DNA of 64,000 nucleotides, taken from contig JANLTP010000154.1 of assembly GCA_031363055.1 (NCBI GenBank), forward strand, positions 10,567 to 74,566, given 5' to 3'. Position numbers and translations under genes: made by a program. Source of the DNA: JANLTP01 sp031363055. Its GTDB lineage: Bacteria; Pseudomonadota; Gammaproteobacteria; Burkholderiales; Burkholderiaceae_E. Within the stretch, counting starts at the first letter, position 1; each line of letters begins with the position of its first letter. The notes under the pieces were generated by a model. It was given only the letters and a program-made list of their open reading frames with translations, was not told where the DNA came from and searched no databases. Positions 53,838-62,770 of this stretch are shown one piece after another.

Positions 53838-55044
53838 TCACCTTGTCCTGCTGCAGTTGCGCAATGCCGGCATCATCAAAACCGGCTTCGCGCAAGACCT
53901 CGTGCGTATGCTGACCCAGCACCGGCGCGAACAATCGCAGTTGTGCCGGCGACGCTGAAAATTTGGTGGTCGGCCGAATGCTGAGCATGGCACCGACGAC
54001 CGGATGTTGTCCGATCTCGAACAATCCCACCGCGACCAGATGCGGATGTTGCGGCAACTCGTCTAGGCCGTAGATGCGCGTGGCTGGAATATCGAGCTCA
54101 GTACAAATCGCCAGGCATTGTTGCGTCGTCATCTGGCCGGTGATGTGTGCAAGATCGGCATACAGTTCGACGATGCGTGAATTGCGCTGATAGCGATCCG
54201 ACAGATTGTATTTTTTGGCAAGCTCCGGCCGGCCGACATGCGCGAACAGCGCCTCCCAATGATCGCTCGTGTACGGCAGCATGGCGACGAATCCGTCGCG
54301 CGTCGGCGCCGGTTTTCGGCCACCGGCCAAGAGGCGCGCATAGCCCGCCTTGGCGGTTGGTGGATCGAAGGTCAGCCCACCCAGGTGTTCGGCCAGCGTG
54401 AATGCGGTCATGGTCTCGAGCATCGGGACTTCGACATACTGCCCGACACCCCTTCGTTCGCGATGAAACAAGGCGGCGAGCACCGCGTTGGCCAAGGCCA
54501 GTCCGCAGGTCTTGTCCGCCAACAACGTGGGTGCATAGTCAGGTACGTTGCTGGCGTGGCCATTGAGCGCAGCCATGCCACAACCGGCCTGAATGACATC
54601 GTCAAACGCCGGCTTGTCCTTGTCCGGGCCGTCCTGGCCGTAACCGGTGGCGACGCAATAGACGATCTTCGCGTTCAGCGCCGCCACAGCACCATAACCA
54701 AAGCCCAGACGCTCGATGGCCGCGACACGCATGTTGTGCACGAGCACGTCGATGGTCGGCAGCAGAGCGCGCAAGGCGGCCGCGCCGCTCGGCGATTTCA
54801 GATCGATCGACAGGGAGCGCTTGTTGCGATTGATTGCCAGAAAAATCGAACTCAAACCCTTCTGCGTCGAGACGCCGTTCGAGCGCATGAGATCGCCCTC
54901 GAGGCCTTCAACCTTGATGACATCGGCGCCATAGTCGCCCAGAATTTGGGTGGCGACCGGGCCGAGCACGACTGAGGTCAGATCGAGCACGCGGATGCCG
55001 GCCAGGGGGCCGGTGGCTACTGATGAGCCAACGGGACTATTCAT
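53791..55044 (-). CDS. CaiB/BaiF-type CoA-transferase (family III)
   Basis: 417 residues. RVLDLTSVVLGPVATQILGD, INRNKRSLSIDLKSPSGAAA and VATGYGQDGPDKDKPAFDDV are family III motifs. Its stop overlaps the amidohydrolase gene convergently and its start overlaps the AraC gene's stop by 8 bases, so regulator and transferase are cotranscribed. The regulator may control it. Length and motifs look intact. Confidence 0.87.
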   Translation of the reverse strand: MNSPVGSSVATGPLAGIRVLDLTSVVLGPVATQILGDYGADVIKVEGLEGDLMRSNGVSTQKGLSSIFLAINRNKRSLSIDLKSPSGAAALRALLPTIDVLVHNMRVAAIERLGFGYGAVAALNAKIVYCVATGYGQDGPDKDKPAFDDVIQAGCGMAALNGHASNVPDYAPTLLADKTCGLALANAVLAALFHRERRGVGQYVEVPMLETMTAFTLAEHLGGLTFDPPTAKAGYARLLAGGRKPAPTRDGFVAMLPYTSDHWEALFAHVGRPELAKKYNLSDRYQRNSRIVELYADLAHITGQMTTQQCLAICTELDIPATRIYGLDELPQHPHLVAVGLFEIGQHPVVGAMLSIRPTTKFSASPAQLRLFAPVLGQHTHEVLREAGFDDAGIAQLQQDKVITSASIPAPAAPRRS

Positions 55045-55945
55045 TTTTGCGATAACGCTGCCGATACGCCTTTGGACTCATCGCAAACGTGTCTCTAAAC
55101 CGGCGATTGAACGTGGACAGATCACCGAAGCCGCTGTCGAACACGATCGAGGACACTGACTGAGACGATGTTGCGAGGCTGAGCGCCGCGCGTCGCATCC
55201 GGACCGACAACAGGTACTGATAAGGTGAGGCGCCGGTTACCTGTCGGAACGTGCGCAGAAAGTGAAATTTGCTCAAGGTAGCGATTGCGGCAAGTTGATC
55301 GAGATCAAGCGTGTCCTGGGCATTCGCTTCGATAAATCGCAACACCTCGCTGATGCGCTTCTCGTCGCGCGCCGCGACACGCATGCGTGATCGTGATGCG
55401 CCACTCAGGGTGCTCAATACCGTCTCGGCCATGTGAATGACCGTCTCTTCGAGCGCAAGCGCGTCAGTGCCACTGGACCATGCGTTGATATCGGCAAACA
55501 TGGGCGTCAGGCGCGGCTGAGCAGGCAACATGGCGACCGGAAATCGATAACGATCCGATGCCCGATTGCGACCCGAACCCCGATCGCGACCCGAATCCGA
55601 CCAGCCCGCCGAAACCTCCTCGAACCAAACAGGCTCGAAGTGAAATGCCACACAACGATCGCCACGGCTGTGGTCATGTCCGCACTCGTAACACTGGCCT
55701 GGATTGCCGAACAAAAGCGAACCCGGATGCATGAGCACCCGTTCGTTTCCCGTCTTGTAGGTAAACAAGCCTTCGAGCACGGCCGAGAACGAGTATCGCT
55801 GGTGCTGCTCCTCAAACGGTCGATCACCGACCCCTGATTGGCAGGTGAATTCGGTGACGCTCCAGTCGCAGCCTGTACGAATGACACGCGCCAATGGCGG
55901 CCCAGCTGACTCTGGCCCTGGTAACGAAGCAGTTGCGGAACTCAT
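55037..55945 (-). CDS. AraC-family transcriptional regulator
   Basis: 302 residues. The N-terminal half is a cupin-like sensing domain (FTYKTGNERVLMHPGSLLFG); an Arg/Asp/Ser low-complexity run follows (SGRDRGSGRNRASDRYR, residues ~122-138). The C-terminal double helix-turn-helix is clear: LAAIATLSKFHFLRTFRQVT and SIVFDSGFGDLSTFNRRFRD. It binds DNA and probably controls the CoA-transferase it overlaps and the divergent VOC gene. The start at 55945 may be shared with a divergent promoter region of ~115 bases. Confidence 0.88.
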   Translation of the reverse strand: MSSATASLPGPESAGPPLARVIRTGCDWSVTEFTCQSGVGDRPFEEQHQRYSFSAVLEGLFTYKTGNERVLMHPGSLLFGNPGQCYECGHDHSRGDRCVAFHFEPVWFEEVSAGWSDSGRDRGSGRNRASDRYRFPVAMLPAQPRLTPMFADINAWSSGTDALALEETVIHMAETVLSTLSGASRSRMRVAARDEKRISEVLRFIEANAQDTLDLDQLAAIATLSKFHFLRTFRQVTGASPYQYLLSVRMRRAALSLATSSQSVSSIVFDSGFGDLSTFNRRFRDTFAMSPKAYRQRYRKNE

Positions 55946-56059
55946 GCCTCAAGGATAGCAATTTTCCCCAAGTCCGAGAACTCACTGGCGCGATACAGTG
56001 TCATCCACAGTGCCGCAGAGTGCGGCCAAGCGAAATTCACTTTCGGAGATAGTCGAATT

Positions 56060-56437
56060 ATGATCAATCACGTTTCCATCGGCGTGCGCAGCATTGCTGC
56101 GTCAAAAGTGTTCTACGACGCGGTGTTCGAGCCGCTTGGCTGTTCCTGCCTGAGTTCAGGCGAGTCATTCCTGGGTTACGGCAAGGACAACGTCGAGTTC
56201 TGGCTCGGGTCCAGCACGAACCCGGTCCTTGAGCACAGTGAATCGGGCCTTCATTTCTGCTTCGATGCAGCCTCGCGCGAAATGGTCGAAGCGTTTTATG
56301 GTGCGGCATTGTGGTCAGGAGGCCGAGACAACGGCAAGCCGGGTCTGCGCGAAGCCTACGGACCGGACTATTACGCCGCGTTTGTCATCGATCCGGACGG
56401 TTATCGGATCGAAGCCTATTGCAGCGCACAGGAGTGA
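56060..56437 (+). CDS. VOC (glyoxalase/bleomycin-resistance) family protein
   Basis: 125 residues. The start MINHVSIGVRSIAASKVFYD and the end YYAAFVIDPDGYRIEAYCSA give the two metal-side strands of the VOC fold, with the metal ligands His (NHVS) and Glu (IEAY). Function is unknown: a dioxygenase, lyase or isomerase on a small molecule. It is divergent from the AraC gene and lies 7 bases before the SRPBCC gene. Confidence 0.85.
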   Translation: MINHVSIGVRSIAASKVFYDAVFEPLGCSCLSSGESFLGYGKDNVEFWLGSSTNPVLEHSESGLHFCFDAASREMVEAFYGAALWSGGRDNGKPGLREAYGPDYYAAFVIDPDGYRIEAYCSAQE

Positions 56438-56444
56438 CCTCAAC

Positions 56445-56849
56445 ATGGCCAGCGTTCGGAAAGAGATTCACACGCGCGCACGAATCGACGACGTATGGGC
56501 TGCGATTCGTGACATCGGGGCACTGCACACGCGGCTGGTGCCGGGCTTCGTTGTCGACACGCGTCTGGAGGCCGGCGTCCGCATCGTGACGTTCGGCAAT
56601 GGCGCCGTGGTGCGCGAGCCGATCGTCGCCATTGACGATGCTACCCATCGACTCGTCTGGTCCGCTGAGGGCGCGCGCAGCACGCACTACAACGCGTCGG
56701 CGCAGGCGATCGCACAAGCCGACGGCACGACCAAGGTGGTGTGGCTCGCCGATTTTCTGCCCGATACCCTTGCAGGCGATATCGATGCGGCCATGAGCAT
56801 GGGTGCAATGGTGATGAAAAAGACGCTCGATCGATTGGCAGATCGATAG
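56445..56849 (+). CDS. SRPBCC-fold (START-like) protein
   Basis: 134 residues. The fold shows EIHTRARIDDVWAAIRDIGA at the start, LVWSAEGARSTHYNASAQAI in the middle and AAMSMGAMVMKKTLDRLADR at the end, typical of polyketide-cyclase/START-like ligand-binding proteins. The role is unknown. ATG 56445 is chosen as the only start after the VOC stop; the two are likely cotranscribed. Confidence 0.8.
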   Translation: MASVRKEIHTRARIDDVWAAIRDIGALHTRLVPGFVVDTRLEAGVRIVTFGNGAVVREPIVAIDDATHRLVWSAEGARSTHYNASAQAIAQADGTTKVVWLADFLPDTLAGDIDAAMSMGAMVMKKTLDRLADR

Positions 56850-56982
56850 CGACGTTTCCGAGGAAACGTCTCGATTGAATCCTTAAGCCACTGCTTACCG
56901 GGTTCTGTCGATTGGGATGTCGGCGATAGAAATCGTTAAAAGCACTGGCCGGAGTAATTAAAAAAATTCAATGAAAATTCCT

Positions 56983-57010
56983 CTTGAAGCTTCGATTGCC
57001 GTCACTATTT
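56983..57010 (+). promoter_or_regulatory. Candidate sigma-32 heat-shock promoter for hsp20
   Basis: CTTGAAG (56983-56989) matches the -35 consensus CTTGAAA at six of seven bases; after 13 bases CACTATTT (57003-57010) is a moderate match to the heat -10 (CCCATNT type). Transcription would start near 57017, 55 bases before the hsp20 start. Confidence 0.5.
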
Positions 57011-57034
57011 TCGGCTCAGGACGCCGACTCAGGG

Positions 57035-57063
57035 TCCTCAACCTTATCGCTTTTTTTGGAGGA
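57035..57063 (+). promoter_or_regulatory. Candidate RNA thermometer hairpin hiding the hsp20 ribosome site
   Basis: TCCTCAA (57035-57041) can pair with TTGGAGGA (57056-57063) in seven pairs with one bulged G (57058), closing a 14-base loop. The right arm holds the ribosome site GGAGG (57058-57062), 8 bases before ATG 57071. The weak helix with a bulge matches the logic of ROSE-type thermometers found upstream of Hsp20 genes. Confidence 0.5.
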
Positions 57064-57070
57064 TATAAAC

Positions 57071-57538
57071 ATGCGCTTTGATTTCAGCCCCCTTTATCGT
57101 TCCGCCATCGGATTCGATCGGCTCGCCCAGATGATGGATGAAGCTTCCCGTGCGGACACACTGCCTGCCTATCCCCCGTACAACGTCGAGTCGGTCAGCG
57201 ACGATCAGTATCGGATCACCATGGCAGTAGCGGGCTTTCAAGAATCCGAACTGGAGATCGAAGTCGAACAAGGTAGCCTGAAAGTCGTCGGGCGTAAGCA
57301 ACGCGACGAAGGGCCGCGCTCCTTCTTGCATCGCGGTATTGCTGCCCGCGATTTTGAGCAGCGCTTCCAACTGGCGGAGCACGTCAAAGTCACCGGTGCC
57401 GTGCTGAAGGACGGCCTTTTGAATGTGGAATTGACCCGCGAGGTACCCGAGGCGATGAAGCCGCGCCGCGTCTCGATCAACGGCAGCGCAAACAACGTGC
57501 GGACGATCGAACAGAGAATGGAAGCGAAAGCCGCCTGA
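57071..57538 (+). CDS. Small heat-shock protein Hsp20 (IbpA-like)
   Basis: 155 residues with the alpha-crystallin domain: YRITMAVAGFQESELEIEVE, LKVVGRK, then IAARDFEQRFQLAEHVKVTG and LKDGLLNVELTREVPE. A holdase chaperone in the cytosol. The N-terminal FSPLYRSAIGFDRLAQMMDE is IbpA-like. ATG 57071 follows GGAGG at 57058-57062. The leader contains a candidate sigma-32 promoter and an RNA-thermometer hairpin, which fits heat control of the gene. Confidence 0.9.
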   Translation: MRFDFSPLYRSAIGFDRLAQMMDEASRADTLPAYPPYNVESVSDDQYRITMAVAGFQESELEIEVEQGSLKVVGRKQRDEGPRSFLHRGIAARDFEQRFQLAEHVKVTGAVLKDGLLNVELTREVPEAMKPRRVSINGSANNVRTIEQRMEAKAA

Positions 57539-57635
57539 TCCGTGTGTAGCGCGGGGGCCTCGTTGATGGAGGTCCCCGCCGGAGCGAGATAGAGGCTGGC
57601 GAACGAAGGCATGTACGAGGGGCCAACACCCCCGC

Positions 57636-58339
57636 TCACTGGGGCGCCGTGCGATCAGCATAAAAGATCTGATCGTGCAAATGTTCCATAACGCCGCGCC
57701 ATGGTGGACGAACGGAGTGTTTCGACGCTTGTTCTGGTTCGTGTGCCAAGAGATCGGCAAGTTCAATTTCACCGTTGGACAGGCGCTCGTGTCCCCCGAC
57801 AGCGCGCCGCCAGGAGTCCCAGTCGGAGACTTCTGATTGGCTGAGCGCATAGTGATCGCGTACGACATTGACGCGACTAAACCAAAGTCCGCGCGCGGTG
57901 CCATGCCCGAACTGCTTAGGTTCGAATCCGGACTCCCGACAGGCGCGCCAAGCCTCGCCAGCGGTCATGAATTTGCCTGTAGGGAGAATGGTTGAGTCGA
58001 AGCTTACCCCAAGGCGTTGCTTCATCGTATCGTCCAGTTGTGCATCGGCGCGCCGCCAGTGCCGATCGACATTTGACCAATACTCGCAAATCCAATGATC
58101 CTCCCAGGGATTGGCGGTGAAATAAGAAGCGAATCTACAACGAACTCGAGCAGGGGTTCCTTGGTGACGGAGAATGCCGCACAACATCAATGCATAGTCA
58201 CGACAAGTTCCCGGAATCCGATCGCTGACTGCACGTTGGAAATTGAGTGAACCAGCAACCCCTGCGCCACACTGCAAAGTGCAGCAATGTCCTCTGGCAA
58301 ACCGTCAAGTCGTGGCCTCTGGCAGCCCGGGTCGGTCAT
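57636..58339 (-). pseudogene. Transglutaminase-like gene broken by internal deletion
   Basis: The start in one frame reads MTDPGCQRPRLDGLPEDIAA and SVAQGLLVHSI (ATG 58339). The frame changes near 58240, after which RIPGTCRDYALMLCGILRHQ, VRCRFASYFTANPWEDHWIC and FGHGTARGLWFSRVN follow in the second frame (Cys, His and Asp of the transglutaminase-like core). The segment normally linking these pieces, about 40 residues, is missing. The downstream frame alone could start at TTG 58277 (213 residues), but without the N-terminus. It is likely inactive. Confidence 0.7.
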
Positions 58340-58491
58340 CGCCGAGTGTTGTAGCCATCTTTCAGGAGTAATCGCGATGCTCGACTTTACCTGCTTTACA
58401 CTTCGATCTGAGATGTGTTCGTCGGCATCGACCGCTTCAGAGAAAAATTTACTTCCGACAATGCCAAGCCCAACCCAACTTTCTGAACACC

Positions 58492-60024
58492 ATGGATGAA
58501 TTTCGAATTCCAGTACTGGTAGGCTGCGGCCAGCTCACTCAACGCGAGCCCGACCCGCAACTGGCGCGCTCGCCCCTCGATCTGGCCGCCCAGGTCTGTC
58601 GGCTGGCGGCCCTCGACGCCGGCCCCGAGGCTCGGATCATCGAAGCGATCGATACGCTGGTTATGATCCGATCATTTTCGGACACCAGTTGGCGCTTCGC
58701 TTGTCCGTTCGGGCAATATCGAAACCCGCCGAAATCGTTGGCGGATCGGCTCGGTGCCAGCGCTGCCCAGCGACTGATCTACACCCAACCGGGCGGCAAT
58801 ATGCCGCAGTGGTCGATCAATCGATTGTCCGAAATGATCACGCGCGGCGAAGTCAGCCTGGCGCTCGTCGCTGGCGGTGAAGCGCTGGCCACTCAGAAAG
58901 CCGCGCAACGAGCGGGATTGCAACTCGACTGGAATGAAGATCCGGGCGGCAGCTTCGAAGCCTGGGGTGTAGCCAAACGCGGCTGGTCGGATATCGAAGA
59001 CATTCACGGCATGCGCGGCGCCATTTATTCCTACCCGATGTTTGAAAATGCAATCCGCAGTCGTCGCGGTCGAAACATTGCCGATCACCAGGCGGAACTG
59101 GGGAAACTGCTGGCCCACTTCGCACAGGTCGCGGCCGCCAATCCCTTGGCAGATCGTCGCGAGGCCTATGACGCGCAGACCATTGCGCAGGTCACCGCCA
59201 GCAATCCCTATATCGGCTTTCCGTATACGCGTTTGATGAACGCCAATGCGTTCATCGACCAGGCCGCCGCTGTTGTGCTGACCAGCGTCGGCAAGGCGAA
59301 ACAGCTCGGTATCGAGCGCAGCCGTTGGGTGTTTTTGCACGGCTGCGCCGATGCGCATGATCACTGGTACATCAGTGATCGTCGCGACTTCCATTCTTCG
59401 CCGGCAATGCGTACCGTTTCCGAACAGACGTTTGTTATGGCCGAGACTTCGTTAGCTGAAATGGGTGCGATTGACCTCTACAGTTGTTTTGCCTCGGCCA
59501 TTGAAATCGCCTGTCAGGAGATTGGTTTAGGTCTCGATGACCCGCGCGGCCTGACGGTGACGGGTGGCTTGCCGTACTTTGGCGGACCGGGCAACAACTA
59601 CGTCACCCACTCCATTGCCGAGATGATGCAGCGTGTGCGCGCCCGGCCTGGCATGAAGGGATTGGTGACCGCAAACGGCAACTATGTCACCAAACATTCG
59701 GCCGGTATTTATTCAACCGATGAGCCCTCAAAGTTGTTTGCACCGGTTGATCCGGCGCGATATCAGGCAGCGCTCGACACGATTGCGCATCCAGCGTTCG
59801 CTGATTTGGCCGAGGGCTCGGCCTGCATTGAAACTTACACCGTCATGAATGAACGTAGTGGTCCGAGCTCGTCAATTGTGATGGCACGGCTGGACGACGG
59901 CAGCCGTTTTATCGCCAACACACCTGCCGATCCGGACTTGCTCGCCGAGATGCAGTGCAACGATTTCATCGGTCGAGCCGGCCGAGTCAGTCACGACGGC
60001 ACGCGAAACGTGTTTACCCCATAG
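58492..60024 (+). CDS. Thiolase-superfamily acetyl-CoA acetyltransferase-like protein
   Basis: 510 residues. The start RIPVLVGCGQLTQREPDPQL and core SCFASAIEIACQEIGLGLDD, GLTVTGGLPYFGGPGNNYVT and IAEMMQRVRARPGMKGLVTA mark the thiolase fold (SCP2/acetyl-CoA acetyltransferase-like group). The C-terminal ~70 residues (SACIETYTVMNERSGPSSSI) are an extra OB-like domain seen in this group. It may be a thiolytic or condensing enzyme; no classical catalytic Cys is certain. ATG 58492. Confidence 0.8.
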   Translation: MDEFRIPVLVGCGQLTQREPDPQLARSPLDLAAQVCRLAALDAGPEARIIEAIDTLVMIRSFSDTSWRFACPFGQYRNPPKSLADRLGASAAQRLIYTQPGGNMPQWSINRLSEMITRGEVSLALVAGGEALATQKAAQRAGLQLDWNEDPGGSFEAWGVAKRGWSDIEDIHGMRGAIYSYPMFENAIRSRRGRNIADHQAELGKLLAHFAQVAAANPLADRREAYDAQTIAQVTASNPYIGFPYTRLMNANAFIDQAAAVVLTSVGKAKQLGIERSRWVFLHGCADAHDHWYISDRRDFHSSPAMRTVSEQTFVMAETSLAEMGAIDLYSCFASAIEIACQEIGLGLDDPRGLTVTGGLPYFGGPGNNYVTHSIAEMMQRVRARPGMKGLVTANGNYVTKHSAGIYSTDEPSKLFAPVDPARYQAALDTIAHPAFADLAEGSACIETYTVMNERSGPSSSIVMARLDDGSRFIANTPADPDLLAEMQCNDFIGRAGRVSHDGTRNVFTP

Positions 60025-60043
60025 TGAGGTGGTTTTACACCAT

Positions 60044-60628
60044 TTACAACCGCGAAAGCACTTTCTCGAGTAACGGACCAATCTTTTGTGGCGTGGGTAA
60101 TTGCGATCGCTCGAAGGCACTGAATGAAATTCCAATCTGCCGATTGCCCTTGTAGCCGAAACAACCGAGCTCGAATATGCGGGTGTTCTTGCGCCGGGTC
60201 TGCCAGGACAGATATTCGCAATCAGTCTGCCCGACTTTGACCGGCTCGCTGGTGGAATTGGCAGAGGGCTTTTCATCTTTATCCAGTGCCTTCAACAGGC
60301 TCTGCCAGCCACGCTTATCCATCGGCTCCTTGGCGTGCGCGATAGTCAGTCGATACGGTACCATCCCTCCCGCGCCGATTTCACTGGTACATTGGTCGAG
60401 TCGCAGGTCAAGTGGAATTTCGGGTAGCGTGCCTTTTTTGATCAGGACCGATTCATCATCAGACAGGGGGCCAGGAACTTTTGCGCCGACCGCTTCTACT
60501 TCGGCTAGCGAAAGTAGTCGGCAACTTCGCACCGCTTCCTGCGCCTGGCTGTCGGCGGAGTGAATCAGCATAGCGACCAGGACTGACGCCAAGGCAATGC
60601 CCGTGGGCCGAGCTGAAAACATGAACAT
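60044..60628 (-). CDS. Hypothetical exported protein
   Basis: 194 residues. A signal peptide covers about residues 1-30 (GIALASVLVAMLIHSADSQA). The mature part starts QEAVRSCRLLSLAEVEAVGA and has four cysteines (positions about 36, 80, 137 and 157) likely forming disulfides in the periplasm. I do not recognise the family. It ends convergent to the thiolase gene by 20 bases. Start at 60628 or 60622. Confidence 0.65.
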   Translation of the reverse strand: MFMFSARPTGIALASVLVAMLIHSADSQAQEAVRSCRLLSLAEVEAVGAKVPGPLSDDESVLIKKGTLPEIPLDLRLDQCTSEIGAGGMVPYRLTIAHAKEPMDKRGWQSLLKALDKDEKPSANSTSEPVKVGQTDCEYLSWQTRRKNTRIFELGCFGYKGNRQIGISFSAFERSQLPTPQKIGPLLEKVLSRL

Positions 60629-60712
60629 CTCTTAAGCACAACGAACCATTGATGGACCGAGAATATGGAAATCTTTGCAAGAACGCAAGCCGACGCGCAA
60701 ATTCAAGCAGGC

Positions 60713-60784
60713 ACTTGAATGCGATCAGACACCGAATTGCAAGCAGACGCTGAATTGCAAACAGACACTTGTTTGCGCGCAGAC
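60713..60784 (+). repeat. 18-base degenerate tandem repeat, four copies
   Basis: Units begin at 60713, 60731, 60749 and 60767, each ending with ...CAGAC (for example GAATTGCAAGCAGAC). In the frame that runs into the phosphoesterase gene they would encode a repeated hexapeptide, but a start at 60801 lies downstream. Confidence 0.8.
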
Positions 60785-60800
60785 AATCGATGAGAATGCG

Positions 60801-61808
60801 ATGGTGACTCTGAACCCGGCGGATCGTTCGATGCCTCGGTCCCTGCTTTGGGTCATCCAACAGTTTGCGTTCGTCGCGCTGATCATGGTTGCGGGTTGCA
60901 GTACGGTCGGCATGATTCGCGAGCCGAGTCCGACTGAGCCATTGACGGGTAATCTGATCGCCGTCGGCGACATTGCCTACTGCACGAATGCGGCACCGAG
61001 AGATACGGCGGCCTATCGTACGGCAGAGCTGACTGCGTCGTTGCTCACCTCAGATTCGGAGGCCAAGGTGTTGACGCTGGGTGATAACGTCTATGAAATC
61101 GGCTTGCCGCGTGAGTTTGCCGACTGTTACGAGCCGACCTGGGGAAAGCTCAAGTCTCGAACCTGGCCAACGCCCGGTAATCATGATTACGGTGTCAGCA
61201 ACGCCCATGGATATTTTGATTATTTCGGTCATGCTGCCGGTAGCGATCGCAGCGGCTTTTACCAGCAGCGCATGAACGGCTGGGCCGTCATTTCATTGAA
61301 TAGCAATGTCGACGCGTCCGTTGCCTCGGCGCAATATCGATGGCTCGAACGTGTCTTGCAGCAATCGGCCGACCTGTGTGTGTTGGCTGCCTGGCACCAT
61401 CCGGTTTTCACCTCCGCGCCGCGCCGTGATCAACCGATGATGAAGGCCATCTTCGAGCTGCTGGTGCGCCACAAGGCAGATCTGATCCTGCAAGGCCATG
61501 AACATCATTTCGAGCGTTTTGCGCCGATGCTGGCCGACGGCGTGATCGATCGCGAGCGGGGCGTTCGCACGATGGTGGTTGGTACCGGCGGCGCGCCGCT
61601 GTCCGGCTACCGGAGCACCGCTCGTGACGGCAGCGAGAAACAGATCAGGGCGTTCGGCGTATTGAACATGGCGCTCACGCCAGGCAAGGCACAATGGCAG
61701 TTCGTCAGTGTTGATCGGCAGGTACTTGACTCCGGGGTGCTGAACTGCCGACGCCGCAGTACTCAGTCCGAATCATCAGCAAGCCTTTTTCGAGGAACGT
61801 TTCCATGA
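60801..61808 (+). CDS. Metallophosphoesterase lipoprotein (calcineurin-like)
   Basis: 335 residues. Motifs are LIAVGDIAYC (Asp), LTLGDNVYEIG (GDN), PGNHDYG (GNHD), AWHHPVFTSA (H) and QGHEHHFERF (GHxH), complete for a two-metal phosphoesterase. The N-terminus has a hydrophobic stretch ending in VAGCS, a lipobox, so it is anchored outside the inner membrane. ATG 60801 or 60831. An in-frame reading extends upstream to 60675 through the 18-base tandem repeats. Its stop overlaps the deacetylase start by 4 bases. Confidence 0.85.
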   Translation: MVTLNPADRSMPRSLLWVIQQFAFVALIMVAGCSTVGMIREPSPTEPLTGNLIAVGDIAYCTNAAPRDTAAYRTAELTASLLTSDSEAKVLTLGDNVYEIGLPREFADCYEPTWGKLKSRTWPTPGNHDYGVSNAHGYFDYFGHAAGSDRSGFYQQRMNGWAVISLNSNVDASVASAQYRWLERVLQQSADLCVLAAWHHPVFTSAPRRDQPMMKAIFELLVRHKADLILQGHEHHFERFAPMLADGVIDRERGVRTMVVGTGGAPLSGYRSTARDGSEKQIRAFGVLNMALTPGKAQWQFVSVDRQVLDSGVLNCRRRSTQSESSASLFRGTFP

Positions 61809-62683
61809 CTATGCAACCACGCCAGCGTGCGCCGTTTTCTGCGATCGTCGACCGTCCGCCACTCAAGTTGCCCGGCGGCGCGCGCATGGTGATCTGGACC
61901 ATCGTCAATCTCGAGGTCTGGGACATCGGCAAGCCGATGGCTCGGCAAGTCTTGCCGCCGCCGACCGGCGTGTCGATGCAGCCGGATGTGCCGAACTGGT
62001 CCTGGCACGAATACGGCATGCGGGTCGGGTTCTGGCGATTTCATAAACTCTACCAACAGTTGGGTATTCGACCGACGGTGTCGATCAATGCGCGCGTGTG
62101 CCTCGACTATCCGCGCGTCGCCCAGGCCTGCCAGGATGCCGGCTGGGAATTCATGGGCCACAGTTTCGAGCAAGGACCGATTCACAAGGAAGAAGATCAG
62201 GCCGGCATGATCATGCGTTCGCTCGACACGATCGAGCAATTCACCGGCAGGCGTCCGGTCGGCTGGCTGGGACCCGGGCTCACGCAGACCTTCGAGACGC
62301 CCGACCTGCTGGCCAAAGCCGGTATTCAATACACCGGTGATTTTCTCTATGACGACGAGCCGACCGAGATTCAAACCGCACACGGCCCGCTCGTGACCTT
62401 GCCGTACTCGGCCGAGACCAATGACATTCCGATGATGATCGTGCAGCATCATGAGGCCGAGTACTGGACTCAAAAGTGCATCGACATGTTTGACCGTTAT
62501 TATCAGGAGGGCGCCGAGCGCGCCAAGATCATGGCGATAGCGATCCACCCCTACATTTCAGGTCAACCGTTTCGCATCAAATATCTTGAGCGAGTCTACG
62601 AACACATACGTGGCTACAGCGATGTGTTGCATTGGAACGGCGAGCAGATTTTCGACTGGTATCGGCAGCAGCGGCCACGCTGA
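61805..62683 (+). CDS. Polysaccharide-deacetylase-family (PuuE/allantoinase-like) protein
   Basis: 292 residues. Segments RMVIWTIVNLEVWDIGK, PTVSINARVCLDYPRVAQAC, WEFMGHSFEQGPIHKEED and GRRPVGWLGPGLTQTFETPD fit the NodB-type fold of the PuuE/allantoinase subgroup, acting on ureides or cyclic amides rather than chitin. ATG 61805 overlaps the phosphoesterase stop as ATGA, so the two form an operon. Confidence 0.83.
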   Translation: MTMQPRQRAPFSAIVDRPPLKLPGGARMVIWTIVNLEVWDIGKPMARQVLPPPTGVSMQPDVPNWSWHEYGMRVGFWRFHKLYQQLGIRPTVSINARVCLDYPRVAQACQDAGWEFMGHSFEQGPIHKEEDQAGMIMRSLDTIEQFTGRRPVGWLGPGLTQTFETPDLLAKAGIQYTGDFLYDDEPTEIQTAHGPLVTLPYSAETNDIPMMIVQHHEAEYWTQKCIDMFDRYYQEGAERAKIMAIAIHPYISGQPFRIKYLERVYEHIRGYSDVLHWNGEQIFDWYRQQRPR

Positions 62684-62770
62684 CCGGATTAATGGGTAAG
62701 GTTGACGCGATCCAATATGAATGCAATGCACAACCGAAGCCGCAACGTTGCTTGCGCTGCAATTTACATT

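Noticed and set aside
49970..58339. Programmed frameshifting in the MetE-like and transglutaminase-like genes
   Set aside because: Conserved internal segments are missing, so a shift alone could not restore the protein.
60713..60784. CRISPR array from the 18-base repeats
   Set aside because: The units are directly adjacent without spacers, and there are no cas genes in the window.
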